The notes beneath the pieces are model-generated. The model was not told the origin of the DNA. It saw only the letters and a list, made by a program, of their open reading frames with translations, and made no database searches. Below, piece after piece: positions 16,193 to 24,837 of a stretch of DNA of 64,000 nt. Source of the DNA: Colimorpha_A sp045540115 (lineage in GTDB: Bacteria > Bacillota > Clostridia > Oscillospirales > CAG-272); the NCBI GenBank assembly GCA_045540115.1, contig JAZQGR010000106.1, forward strand, positions 1-64,000, given 5' to 3'. Position 1 is the first letter of the stretch. Every line of letters starts with the position of its first letter. A program made the position numbers and the translations under genes.

Positions 16193-17436
16193 ACGTAATT
16201 TACGAGGAAGCAAAAAAACGCTACGCGGAATACGGCATCGACACCGAAAAGGTGATAGCCGAGCTATCAAAGGCTGAAATTTCCGTCCATTGCTGGCAGG
16301 GAGACGACGTCGGCGGCTTTGACAGCCCCGATGCGCTTTCGGGTGGTATTCAGGCGACGGGTAATTATCCCGGAAAGGCAAGAACGCCCTCCGAGCTTAT
16401 GGCGGATATCGACAAGGCGCTTTCCCTTGTTCCGGGTGCGCACAAGCTCAATCTTCACGCGTCCTACGCGATATTTGAGGACGGCGAGTTTGCCGACAGA
16501 GACGCGCTTCTTCCGAAGCACTTCAAAAAGTGGGTTGATTTTGCAAACGAAAGAGGACTCGGAATCGATTTCAATCCGACATTCTTCTCACATCCCAAGG
16601 CATCTGAATTTACCCTCTCCTCGCCAGACGAGGAGATAAGACAGTTCTGGGTTCGCCACGGCATCGCCTGCATTCGCATTTCGGAGTATTTTGCCGAGAT
16701 GACGGGCAAGGTGTCGGTCATGAACATCTGGATCCCCGATGGATATAAGGACATTCCCGCAGACCGCATCGGTCCCCGTGCGCGCTTCAAAAAATCGCTT
16801 GACGAGATACTCGGATGCGGATACGATAAGGAAAAGGTATACGTTTGCCTTGAGAGCAAGGTTTTTGGCATCGGCCTTGAATCCTATACCGTCGGATCGG
16901 CTGAATTTACGCTCGGCTACGCGCAGGCGAACGGTCTTGTTCCCCTTATGGATAACGGTCACTATCATCCGACGGAGGTCGTTTCGGATAAGATATCGTC
17001 GCTTCTGCTTCTGAATCCGAAGCTTGCGCTTCACGTTACGAGAAGCGTCCGCTGGGACTCCGACCACGTTGTACGCTATGACGACGAGACGAAGGAGATC
17101 GCGAAGGAGATCGTTGCGAGCGGAAGAATGAGCGACATCGCGATGGCGCTCGATTTCTTCGACGCGTCGATCAACCGAATCGCCGCGTGGGTTATCGGCA
17201 TCAGATCCTTCCGCAAGGCGCTCCTTTCCGCTATGCTGACGCCGCACGCTGCCTTCACCGAGCTGCAGAACAAGGGCGAGATGACCAAGCTTATGATGCT
17301 TCAGGAGGAGATCAAAATGCTTCCTCTCGGCGCTGTTTGGGAGGAATTTTGTGCGCGCAACGGCGTGCCTGCCGATAAGGCTTGGTTTGAAGAGGTTGAA
17401 AAATACGAAAAGGAAGTTTTAAGCGAAAGAGCTTGA
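16189..17436 (+). CDS. rhaA: L-rhamnose isomerase
   Basis: Converts L-rhamnose to L-rhamnulose using divalent metal in a TIM barrel. The 415-residue length matches the family (about 419). Recognised segments are VHCWQGDDVGGF near the N-terminus, GIDFNPTFFSHP, MNIWIPDGYKDIPADR and LMDNGHYHPTEV, with metal-ligand histidines. It starts at GTG 16189, overlapping the rhaB TGA and preceded by AGGAGG. Confidence 0.96.
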   Translation: MNVIYEEAKKRYAEYGIDTEKVIAELSKAEISVHCWQGDDVGGFDSPDALSGGIQATGNYPGKARTPSELMADIDKALSLVPGAHKLNLHASYAIFEDGEFADRDALLPKHFKKWVDFANERGLGIDFNPTFFSHPKASEFTLSSPDEEIRQFWVRHGIACIRISEYFAEMTGKVSVMNIWIPDGYKDIPADRIGPRARFKKSLDEILGCGYDKEKVYVCLESKVFGIGLESYTVGSAEFTLGYAQANGLVPLMDNGHYHPTEVVSDKISSLLLLNPKLALHVTRSVRWDSDHVVRYDDETKEIAKEIVASGRMSDIAMALDFFDASINRIAAWVIGIRSFRKALLSAMLTPHAAFTELQNKGEMTKLMMLQEEIKMLPLGAVWEEFCARNGVPADKAWFEEVEKYEKEVLSERA

Positions 17437-17445
17437 GGTAATATT

Positions 17446-18258
17446 ATGAAAAACATTTTTGAAGCACCGTTTATTTGCGAAATGAGAAAGGCGACCGCCA
17501 ATATGTACCGTCTCGGCTGGGACGAGCGTAATGGCGGTAACGTAAGCTGTCTGCTTACCGAGGAGGAGGTTGGCGAGTACCTTGACACGAGTAAGGTTAT
17601 AAGAACAATTCCGATCGGCTTCAAGGCAGATGCTCTTATCGGCAAGTATTTCCTTGTTACGGGTACAGGAAAGTATTTCAAGAACGTTGACGGCGATCCC
17701 GAGACGAATCTCGGTATCATCCGCATAGCGAAGGACGGAGAGACCGCAGAGCTTATCTGGGGTTATAAGGACGGCGGACGTTTCACCTCTGAGCTTCCCG
17801 CGCATCTTATGTCGCACATGGCTCGTCTCAAGGTCGATCCGATGCACCGTATAGTTATGCATACTCATCCGACGAACACGCTCGCAATGACTCACATTCA
17901 TTCGCTTGACGAGAAGGCGTTCACCCGCACGATCTGGGGAACCTGCACCGAGTGTATCGTCGTATTCCCCGAGGGTATCGGCGTTCTTCCTTGGATGGTC
18001 TGCGGGAACAACGATATCGGAGTCGCAACTGCTGAGAAGATGAAGGATTACCGCCTCGTCGTCTGGGCGATGCACGGAATCTACGGCGCGGGCAGAGATT
18101 TCGATGAGACCTTCGGTCTTATCGAGACTGTCGAAAAGGGCGCAGAGCTTTATATGAAGTACGCAAACTTCCCGATCGTCAACAGAATCACCGATGACGA
18201 CCTCCGCGACCTCGCAAAGGCATTTAACCTTACTTATAGAACCGATTTTCTTGACTGA
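17446..18258 (+). CDS. rhaD: Rhamnulose-1-phosphate aldolase
   Basis: Class II zinc aldolase that splits L-rhamnulose 1-phosphate into dihydroxyacetone phosphate and L-lactaldehyde. The 270 residues contain the metal-site segment VMHTHPTNTLAMTHIHS, GNVSCLL near the N-terminus and the late WAMHGIYGAG histidine. It ends the rha cassette. No rhamnose transporter, mutarotase or lactaldehyde reductase gene is adjacent, so these must lie elsewhere. Confidence 0.95.
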   Translation: MKNIFEAPFICEMRKATANMYRLGWDERNGGNVSCLLTEEEVGEYLDTSKVIRTIPIGFKADALIGKYFLVTGTGKYFKNVDGDPETNLGIIRIAKDGETAELIWGYKDGGRFTSELPAHLMSHMARLKVDPMHRIVMHTHPTNTLAMTHIHSLDEKAFTRTIWGTCTECIVVFPEGIGVLPWMVCGNNDIGVATAEKMKDYRLVVWAMHGIYGAGRDFDETFGLIETVEKGAELYMKYANFPIVNRITDDDLRDLAKAFNLTYRTDFLD

Positions 18259-18260
18259 AT

Positions 18261-18291
18261 AAAGCCCTCGCGGATTTTCCGCGAGGGCTTT
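18261..18291. terminator. Bidirectional terminator of rhaBAD and the lipoprotein gene
   Basis: AAAGCCCTCGCGG/CCGCGAGGGCTTT with loop ATTTT between converging genes. Confidence 0.88.
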
Positions 18292-18307
18292 GTATGTTTA
18301 TTGACTT

Positions 18308-18991
18308 TTATTCTTCCGAGTCTTCAAAATAACGCGCTTCTGAATAATCAGTATAAAACGCCTCAATATCAGCATCGGTTAATATGCCTAATTCATAAGC
18401 TTCTTTAAGGTCATATTGTTTGTTTTCATAAAGAACTCGCATTTTCATACGACCGGTAAATTGAAATTCAAACCCCGCGATAGTCTCGTTGTTTACAGCA
18501 TCTGGGGAACATTCGGGCTCCCACATCTGCATCACTATCGCATCGTTATAAAATCCATAGGAATGATGCCCCGGCACGTATCTTTGATGTATGTACTTAA
18601 TATCGTCAGCAGTCAATATGCCCTGCTCATAAGCATTTTTGAGATGATACAGTTTATTGTCTATCCAAACGCTATATTTTCTGCCTTCGCTGAGACCAAA
18701 TTCAAATCCCGCGATCGTTTCATAAGCTACAATGCCCAAAAAACTTCCGGTATTTCCATACGCCTGTATTACTAACATATCTTTGTATGTTCCGAAATAC
18801 TGAACATCATACTTTTTCGGATCCGCTTTTCTTCCAAAACGGTATTTCAAAATTTTTAGCTCCACATCGTCACGCAGCCAATTACCGTTCGTGTCCTTGG
18901 ACGAAGAACCAAAGCCGGGTTTCGGTGCGCACCCAACGAATGCCGCCGCGATCATGCAGGCAGTCAGAAGTAAAATAATAATCCTTTTCAT
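18308..18991 (-). CDS. Lipoprotein with a duplicated ~78-residue unit
   Basis: A 227-residue secreted lipoprotein: signal MKRIIILLLTACMIAAAF and Cys21 in the lipobox FVGC. The rest is two copies of one unit, about residues 66-138 and 146-216, offset by 78. Shared marks are ETIAGFEF (91 and 169), a basic strand ending in an N-K pair, an L-K-x-A-Y-E segment and GILT followed by an acidic helix (124 and 202). I do not recognise a family. ATG 18991 is chosen because GGAAGGTG precedes it. It lies downstream of a structured leader. Confidence 0.75.
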   Translation of the reverse strand: MKRIIILLLTACMIAAAFVGCAPKPGFGSSSKDTNGNWLRDDVELKILKYRFGRKADPKKYDVQYFGTYKDMLVIQAYGNTGSFLGIVAYETIAGFEFGLSEGRKYSVWIDNKLYHLKNAYEQGILTADDIKYIHQRYVPGHHSYGFYNDAIVMQMWEPECSPDAVNNETIAGFEFQFTGRMKMRVLYENKQYDLKEAYELGILTDADIEAFYTDYSEARYFEDSEE

Positions 18992-19039
18992 AATAGACAC
19001 CTTCCTTTCAAGGCATAAGGGTTTGAGTACCGAAATCAA

Positions 19040-19189
19040 AAAAGCACATAAGCGCCCTTGCGACTTATGTGCTTTTATATCATTTTATGAGTAATTCGCC
19101 TTTTTGTCTTCGCGGAGGCGCATTACTCTTTCGCACTCTGCCGCTTTTCGGTAAAAGCTGTTACAAGGAAATATCTATCCTTTGATAAC
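19040..19189 (-). ncRNA. Putative structured leader RNA or small RNA
   Basis: Transcription from the minus-strand promoter at 19190-19218 would give a roughly 145-nt RNA ending in the terminator at 19041-19080. It holds an AAGGA/TCCTT hairpin at the 5' end, an AGCTTTT/AAAAGC(G) hairpin, a GCGG that could pair with CCGC further down, and a long stem GAGTAAT..ATTACTC with inner GCGCCT/AGGCG. No coding frame is convincing. It matches no riboswitch consensus I can recall, so it is either an unassigned regulatory leader of the lipoprotein gene or a free small RNA. Confidence 0.5.
19041..19080. terminator. Strong hairpin ending the leader RNA
   Basis: AGCACATAAG/CTTATGTGCT arms with an 11-base loop; on the minus strand TTTTTT follows directly, on the plus strand TTTTAT. 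Between a minus-strand promoter and the lipoprotein start codon, it would end a short RNA or act as an attenuator. Confidence 0.75.
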
Positions 19190-19218
19190 ATTATATCACA
19201 TTGTGCGCATAGATGCAA
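19190..19218 (-). promoter_or_regulatory. Sigma-A promoter of the leader RNA / lipoprotein gene
   Basis: On the minus strand TTGCAT (19218-19213), 17-nt spacer, TATAAT (19195-19190). It is about 200 nt from the lipoprotein ATG. Confidence 0.8.
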
Positions 19219-19254
19219 TAGCAGATTAACATTCTTGAAAAACCGCGCATAGCT

Positions 19255-19566
19255 TTACTGCTGTTTGCTTTGCTTGCGAAGCTTTATCTCCCGTTCGATG
19301 AGCAGGTATATCGGTCCGACAGAGAACAGCATAAGAAATGGAAGAAGTACCCGTTTAAAATAGAGTGCGGGGGACATTACGAAGGTCTTTACTTGCTTTT
19401 TGCCGTCGGCGCTTTCGCCTTTGATGTTGTTGTTTACTAAGTTTTCGTCCTCCTCGACGGTGAGGTTGCGGTTTATTACCTTGTTTTCAGGCAGGTGCAT
19501 AGCGTACGTCGGAAGTGCGAGGCAAAGAATAAGGAGGAGCGGAAGTAACAGCTTAATTATCTTCAT
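19255..19566 (-). CDS. Small exported membrane protein
   Basis: 103 residues: a signal-like helix ending in PTYAMHLPE, a polar middle rich in Asn and acidic residues, and a second helix (about FKRVLLPFLMLFSVGPIYLL) before a basic tail. No family recognised. ATG 19566 is nine bases after AGGAGG; the in-frame GTG at 19572 is too close to that site. It overlaps the end of the MFS gene by 14 nt, so it is coupled to it. Confidence 0.65.
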   Translation of the reverse strand: MKIIKLLLPLLLILCLALPTYAMHLPENKVINRNLTVEEDENLVNNNIKGESADGKKQVKTFVMSPALYFKRVLLPFLMLFSVGPIYLLIEREIKLRKQSKQQ

Positions 19567-20608
19567 TTTCACCGACCTCCTTCTTTGATCCGCTCGGCAA
19601 AAACGGCAACTCAGCCGCTACCGTAACGGCAATGACTGCGGCGCAGATAAGCAGAAGGGAAATGCTCTTGAAGCCTATGAAGCCCCAAAGAACCTGACCG
19701 AGATACGCGGAAGCTGACGCCAGCGCAAAGGAGAATGCCGGCTTATTCGGCATCAGGCGGGTAACAGCCGTCAGGATCGGCGCAAGCGACATTGAGAGTA
19801 GTATAAGTCCTGCGATCGAAAGCCGCTTGTCGTCGGCACAGAAGTATATGAGAAGCGTTCCGCCGCAGGCGGAGGCGGCGACTGTGATTATTCGTCCGAG
19901 ACGGTCTGAGATAAATCCGCCGAGCATGCGTCCGACGCCAATCGCGAGCAAGAGCTCAAACTGAGTTTTGTGCCAAACGTTCCACGGGAAGCTGAGCGAC
20001 GAAAATTCGTAAGATATTAAAAGATACGAGAGCATAAGGAAAGCAAGCGGAAGGAGCGACGGAGGGAGCTTCGTTTCCGCCATTTCTTCGGGGAGCTCCG
20101 GCTTCTGATATTTGTCCGAGGGGATGGCGAAGATCATAAGAAGCGGCGCGAAAAGGTGTCCGAAGAAGCCCGAGAAGCTCGCGAATGCGAGGCCTATGCT
20201 TTGAGCGCCGAGAAGGAGAGCAATATCGCGGCTTTTGCCGTTTGAACGCGAAAGTACGGATGACGATGCAAAGGAATGGTAAAGGGCGCTTCCGAGTCCG
20301 AGAAGGACGACCTTAAGGTTTCCCCCGAAGCTTAACGGGAGGTAATAGCCAAGCACGGTAATCAGGACTGCAAGGCGAACGCCTGTGTGCTTGTTTTCAA
20401 CCCTGTCGGCAAACACAGAGATAATCCCCATTGCACCGACCGATATTACGTTAAAAAGTATTATCAGCATCGATATTCTGTCGTAGCTCATCGAGTACGA
20501 AAAATGGCTGATAATGACAGAATGGCAGATAGCGGAAAGGCATGCGCTCATAATGGCATAGCGTATCGAAAGTGACTTATTTGTTGTATTCGGCTTGTAT
20601 GCTTTCAT
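19553..20608 (-). CDS. Major facilitator superfamily transporter
   Basis: 351 residues with about ten to eleven hydrophobic helices, shorter than the usual 400. The segments GMLGGFISDRLGR-like (here GRMLGGFISDRLGRI) and the first-half helices with small residues fit an MFS permease. Substrate unknown. GGGAGGC lies before the ATG and a perfect consensus promoter upstream. The small membrane protein gene follows with overlap and may be a partner. Confidence 0.75.
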   Translation of the reverse strand: MKAYKPNTTNKSLSIRYAIMSACLSAICHSVIISHFSYSMSYDRISMLIILFNVISVGAMGIISVFADRVENKHTGVRLAVLITVLGYYLPLSFGGNLKVVLLGLGSALYHSFASSSVLSRSNGKSRDIALLLGAQSIGLAFASFSGFFGHLFAPLLMIFAIPSDKYQKPELPEEMAETKLPPSLLPLAFLMLSYLLISYEFSSLSFPWNVWHKTQFELLLAIGVGRMLGGFISDRLGRIITVAASACGGTLLIYFCADDKRLSIAGLILLSMSLAPILTAVTRLMPNKPAFSFALASASAYLGQVLWGFIGFKSISLLLICAAVIAVTVAAELPFLPSGSKKEVGENEDN

Positions 20609-20635
20609 GTCTGCCTCCCGTTTCTTGATAAGAGC

Positions 20636-20664
20636 ATTATACTAAATTACGGCGAAATTGTCAA
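20636..20664 (-). promoter_or_regulatory. Consensus sigma-A promoter of the MFS gene
   Basis: On the minus strand TTGACA (20664-20659), 17-nt spacer, TATAAT (20641-20636): a full match to both hexamers. Confidence 0.85.
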
Positions 20665-20723
20665 CACGGCACATTTTTAATGTAAATTTATATTATAAAG
20701 TTTATTAAGATGAAATAAAAGTG

Positions 20724-20752
20724 TTGAAAATACTTTTATATTGGTGTATAAT
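20724..20752 (+). promoter_or_regulatory. Sigma-A promoter of the upp operon
   Basis: TTGAAA (20724-20729), 17-nt spacer, TATAAT (20747-20752), 33 nt before upp. Confidence 0.8.
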
Positions 20753-20784
20753 TATGGGAAAGACAAAATAAAGGAGACACAAAA

Positions 20785-21414
20785 ATGAGCACACTCCATA
20801 TAATCGACCATCCACTTATTCAGCATAAGCTTACAATAATGCGCGACAAGCGCACGGGCGCAAAGGAATTTCGCGAGCTTCTTGACGAGATCACTCTGCT
20901 TATGGGCTATGAAATAACGAGAGATTTTCCGCTTGTTGACTGGGAGATCGAAACTCCCATTCAGAAGATGACCGCGAAGCGTATTGCGGGCAAGAAGGTC
21001 GCTATCGTTCCGATACTCCGCGCAGGACTCGGAATGGTTGACGGACTGCTCGAGCTTCTCCCTGTTGCGAAGGTGGGACATATCGGTCTTTACCGCGACC
21101 ACGAGACTCACAAGCCGGTAGTTTACTACTGCAAGCTTCCTGAGGATATCGGAAGAAGAACCGTTATCCTATGTGATCCGATGCTTGCGACGGGCGGAAG
21201 CGCCTCCGATGCTGTTACAATGCTTAAGGAAAGAGGCGCGAAGGACATTCGCCTTCTTAACCTTGTTGCCGCGCCTGAGGGCGTCAAGAAGGTTCAAAAG
21301 GATCATCCCGACGTTGATATATACGTTGCGGCTCTTGACGAAAAGCTTAACGAAAACTGTTACATTATTCCCGGTCTCGGCGACGCGGGAGACCGTCTCT
21401 TCGGAACGAAGTAA
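20785..21414 (+). CDS. upp: Uracil phosphoribosyltransferase
   Basis: Salvages uracil with PRPP to UMP in the cytoplasm. The 209 residues match the family length; visible are the N-terminal HPLIQHKLTIMRDK, the PRPP-binding VILCDPMLATGGSASDAV and the uracil-binding C-terminus YIIPGLGDAGDRLFGT. AAAGGAGA precedes the ATG. It heads a seven-gene run; its stop overlaps the next ATG by one base. Confidence 0.97.
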   Translation: MSTLHIIDHPLIQHKLTIMRDKRTGAKEFRELLDEITLLMGYEITRDFPLVDWEIETPIQKMTAKRIAGKKVAIVPILRAGLGMVDGLLELLPVAKVGHIGLYRDHETHKPVVYYCKLPEDIGRRTVILCDPMLATGGSASDAVTMLKERGAKDIRLLNLVAAPEGVKKVQKDHPDVDIYVAALDEKLNENCYIIPGLGDAGDRLFGTK

Positions 21415-21899
21415 TGACGGAATATATCCTTTCCGAGAGAGTCGTTTCGTGCCTGCGCGAAAAGGGCTTGACGGTATTCACGGCAGAATCCTGCACGGGA
21501 GGGCTGATCTCGAAAATGCTGACCGACGTGTCGGGTGCATCGAGCGTCGTCCTCGGCGGGATAGTGTCGTACACGAATGAAATCAAAGAATCGCTTCTCG
21601 GCGTTGATCCTGAGACTATTGACACCTATACCGCGGTGTCCGAGCAATGCTGCCACGAGATGGCAGAGGGCGCGCGTCGGGTATCGGGAGCAGATATAGG
21701 AATATCAACGACAGGCTACGCAAGCGGCGGAGAGGGAGTACCTCCCGATATGGCGGGCGTTGTATATATCGGAATATCCGACCGATACGGCACCTCCGTT
21801 TTAAGACTTAGCCTTGACGGAACGAGAGACGAGGTCAGAAGGGGAGCTGCCTCGGAATTGCTTGAAACCCTTCTTTTACGAACAGAAGCTTACGAATAA
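21414..21899 (+). CDS. pncC: CinA-type nicotinamide-nucleotide amidohydrolase
   Basis: 161-residue stand-alone CinA C-terminal domain, which deamidates NMN to NaMN in the pyridine nucleotide cycle. Motifs are TAESCTGGLISKMLTDVSGASS and VSYTNEIKESLLGV, then ISTTGYASGG. The family often reads TGIAGP at the last site; here it reads TGYASGG, a small change in the active-site loop. The N-terminal CinA domain is absent. Translation is coupled to upp. Confidence 0.88.
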   Translation: MTEYILSERVVSCLREKGLTVFTAESCTGGLISKMLTDVSGASSVVLGGIVSYTNEIKESLLGVDPETIDTYTAVSEQCCHEMAEGARRVSGADIGISTTGYASGGEGVPPDMAGVVYIGISDRYGTSVLRLSLDGTRDEVRRGAASELLETLLLRTEAYE

Positions 21900-21916
21900 C
21901 TTTCAGGAATAAAATT

Positions 21917-24067
21917 ATGAAGAATGTATTTGCAAAAAACCGAAAACCGACAAAAAAGGAGTATATGAGAAACCTCATTCTGATGCTTCTCTTTTTCCCT
22001 GTTGCCGTTTTTTATCTCGAGATGGTTGTTCGTCTTCGCACGATCGGTGCTCCGACGGGAATCGAGCTTGCGAATATCTTCTTCTTTTCCTTCTCGATAG
22101 GCGCGTTCCTTTCTCTGATAATATCCTTCATCAGGAACAAAACGGCGATCTGGGTGACTGCGCTTATATTGACCGTTATACTCGCGATAATTCTCGGCTC
22201 GCAGATGATATACTTTGAAATTTTCAGAGTTTATTACAGCCTTGAAAGCACCTCGATGGCGGGAGAGGCGATGACCGATTTCTCGACCGTAATGTGGGAT
22301 ACTATCGGCAAGAACATCTTTTACGTTCTTCTCCTTTGTGTGCCGACGATCCTTATTGCGGTTTTCGGAAGAGTACTTTCGAATTATCCCGCGAAGCGTC
22401 TGCCGCCGATCCTTAACTATTTCTGCGCGGCTGTAATGGCGCTTGCGTTTATACTTGGCTCGGTTTCGGTCGCCTCCGACAGCGGCGACTACGGCTCGCT
22501 TTATTATTACAAGTACCACGATCCGACCGAAAGCGCAAACAAGCTTGGGCTCCTCACCTCGACGCGTCTCGCAATTCAGGGCTACCTTTTCGGTGAGCTT
22601 GAAGAAAAGGTCGTCGTTGAATCGGGTATGGATGATATTCACAACCCGTTCGAAACGGAGGGCGACACGACGAATCCCGATGAAACGGGTCCCGACGGCA
22701 CGACAGATCCCGAGCCGCCTCCGATAATCTACGGCGACAATATAATGGAGAATCTGAATTTCTCCAAGACAAGCGGAAAAATCGGCGAGCTGAACAAGTA
22801 TTTCACCGCCCTGACTCCGACAAAGCAAAATCAGTACACCGGAATGTTTGAGGGCTATAATCTCATATTCCTTACCCTCGAGGGCTTCTCGCATCACGTT
22901 ATCGATCCGAATCTCACGCCGACGCTTTATATGATGGCGAACGAGGGATTCGTATTCGAGAATTTCTATAACGGAACCTGGGGCGGCTCGACGTCGACGG
23001 GTGAATATGCAAACCTGACGGGCAATTTCTATAACAGCACCAAGTGTATGACGGACTATATCGGCAATACTTATCAGCCCTTTGCGCTCGGTAATCAGTT
23101 TAAAAAGCTCGGATATACAACAAAGGCGTATCACGCGTGGACGTATACCTACTATAACCGCAACAAATCGCATCCCTCACTCGGCTATGAGTGGATCGGC
23201 TATAACAGAAATGACGTCAAGGGATATTCGGGACTTGAAAACTTTACAGACAAGGACGGAAACAAGATGAAGTTCCCTTGGGTTCCGTCCGACCACGATA
23301 CCGCTAAGGTTACCGTAAGCGATTTTATCGACAAGGAGCCCTTCCACGTTTACTATATGACGATAAGCGGTCATACGAATTACAACTGGGGCGGAAACGC
23401 AATGTGCAAGAAGCACAGGGCGTTCATAAATTCCTACTGTCAGCAGTACGGGCTTGATTATTCCGAGGAAGTGAGAGCATATCTTGCCTGCCAATACGAG
23501 GTCGAGCTTATGCTGACCGAACTTGTAAGCAATCTACGTGCAGAGGGGATGCTCGAAAGAACCGTCTTTGCCATGAGTGCCGATCACTATCCTTACGGTC
23601 TGTCCAACGAGTCGCTTTCCGAGCTTTACGGCATCCCGCAAAGCGGAATGAACGGTAATTTTGAGCTGTACAGAAATGCCTTTATTCTCTGGAGCGCTTC
23701 GATGGAAGAGCCGATCCATGTCGACACGCCCTGCTCGGCGATCGACATCCTGCCGACGCTTTCAAATCTTTTCGGGCTTGAATACGATTCACGCCTAATG
23801 GCGGGAACTGATGTGCTTTCGGGTGATGAGCCGATCGTAATAATCAATTTTGACGAGGGTGCGGGCTCATGGAACTGGTTAACCCGTTACGGAACGTATA
23901 GGACGTCGAATAAGAAATTTACCCCTGCCGAGGGCTTTACGGCAACCGAGGAAGAAATTAACGCTTACGTCAAGAGCGTAAATCAGCTTGTCTCGGCTAA
24001 GAGAAAATACACCTTCTACGTAATAGAAAACGACTATTACGCATACGTATTCGGAAAGAAATCATAA
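21917..24067 (+). CDS. LtaS-like sulfatase-family membrane enzyme
   Basis: 716 residues with five N-terminal transmembrane helices (to about residue 187), an acidic Pro/Thr-rich linker (about 245-270) and an extracellular sulfatase-type domain. Metal and nucleophile sites are visible: Glu322 in FLTLEGFS, the Thr/Ser-rich GGSTSTGEY (356-364) and MSADHYPYG. This is the plan of lipoteichoic acid synthases and related phosphoglycerol transferases, which act on the outer membrane face. The exact product (LTA, glycolipid decoration or capsule modification) cannot be told. It is cotranscribed with upp and proBAC; the binding site AGGAA is weak. Confidence 0.85.
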   Translation: MKNVFAKNRKPTKKEYMRNLILMLLFFPVAVFYLEMVVRLRTIGAPTGIELANIFFFSFSIGAFLSLIISFIRNKTAIWVTALILTVILAIILGSQMIYFEIFRVYYSLESTSMAGEAMTDFSTVMWDTIGKNIFYVLLLCVPTILIAVFGRVLSNYPAKRLPPILNYFCAAVMALAFILGSVSVASDSGDYGSLYYYKYHDPTESANKLGLLTSTRLAIQGYLFGELEEKVVVESGMDDIHNPFETEGDTTNPDETGPDGTTDPEPPPIIYGDNIMENLNFSKTSGKIGELNKYFTALTPTKQNQYTGMFEGYNLIFLTLEGFSHHVIDPNLTPTLYMMANEGFVFENFYNGTWGGSTSTGEYANLTGNFYNSTKCMTDYIGNTYQPFALGNQFKKLGYTTKAYHAWTYTYYNRNKSHPSLGYEWIGYNRNDVKGYSGLENFTDKDGNKMKFPWVPSDHDTAKVTVSDFIDKEPFHVYYMTISGHTNYNWGGNAMCKKHRAFINSYCQQYGLDYSEEVRAYLACQYEVELMLTELVSNLRAEGMLERTVFAMSADHYPYGLSNESLSELYGIPQSGMNGNFELYRNAFILWSASMEEPIHVDTPCSAIDILPTLSNLFGLEYDSRLMAGTDVLSGDEPIVIINFDEGAGSWNWLTRYGTYRTSNKKFTPAEGFTATEEEINAYVKSVNQLVSAKRKYTFYVIENDYYAYVFGKKS

Positions 24068-24837
24068 TGAAAACTGTAATTAAGGTTGGAACGTCGACGG
24101 TCGCGCACGAGGGCGGTCGACTCAATATCAGACGTGTCGAGGAGCTTTGCAAGGTGCTCTCCGATCTCAAAAACGCGGGCAACGAGATCATTCTCGTTTC
24201 ATCGGGCGCCATCGGAATGGGCGTCGGTAAGTTGGGGCTGAGCAAGCGCCCGACCGATATGCCGACAAAGCAGGCGGCAGCAGCTGTCGGTCAGTGCGAG
24301 CTTATGTATACCTACGACCGTCTGTTTTCGGAGTATAATCACACGGTCGCTCAGATACTTCTGACTGCCTCCGACGTAAAAAACGAGGAGCGTCACGAAA
24401 ATTTCAAAAACACGCTTAACCGACTTATCGAGCTCGGTGCTCTCCCCGTTATAAACGAGAACGATACGATAGCGACGGAGGAGATCGCGGTCGGCGATAA
24501 TGATACGCTTGCGGCAATCGTTGCCGAAAGCGCAGACGCCGATCTGCTTGTTCTGCTTTCGGATATTGACGGTCTCTATACCGCCGATCCGCATAAGAAT
24601 GAAAATGCTGTTCTTATTCCCGTTGTGAGCGAGATAACAGATGATATAATCGCACTCGGCGGCGAAAAAGGAAGCTCACTCGGTACGGGCGGAATGAAAA
24701 CGAAGCTTTCTGCCGCTGTCATTGCGACCGAGGCAGGCTGTGATATGATTATTGCAAACGGCGCGGATCCTAAGATCCTTTACGATATTTTCGACGGTAT
24801 AAGCGTCGGAACGAAATTTACAGGCAAAAAGAAATGA
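24067..24837 (+). CDS. proB: Glutamate 5-kinase without PUA domain
   Basis: First step of proline synthesis: ATP-dependent phosphorylation of glutamate. Motifs: IKVGTSTVAH, VSSGAIGMG, INENDTIAT and LLSDIDGLYTADP of the amino-acid kinase fold, and GTGGMKTKLSAA. The protein ends at 256 residues, so the C-terminal PUA domain of the E. coli type enzyme is missing, as in many Firmicutes. It overlaps both neighbours (by 1 and 4 nt). Confidence 0.95.
   Translation: MKTVIKVGTSTVAHEGGRLNIRRVEELCKVLSDLKNAGNEIILVSSGAIGMGVGKLGLSKRPTDMPTKQAAAAVGQCELMYTYDRLFSEYNHTVAQILLTASDVKNEERHENFKNTLNRLIELGALPVINENDTIATEEIAVGDNDTLAAIVAESADADLLVLLSDIDGLYTADPHKNENAVLIPVVSEITDDIIALGGEKGSSLGTGGMKTKLSAAVIATEAGCDMIIANGADPKILYDIFDGISVGTKFTGKKK

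Noticed and set aside
19040..19189. T-box, SAM, TPP, FMN, lysine, purine, glycine or c-di-GMP riboswitch
   Set aside because: None of the core consensus strings I know (for example the T-box GGGTGGNACCGCG) is present, so no class is assigned.
21890..23173. 427-codon open frame on the minus strand
   Set aside because: Fully antisense to the LtaS-like gene, has no ribosome binding site, and its composition is that of a reverse-frame shadow.
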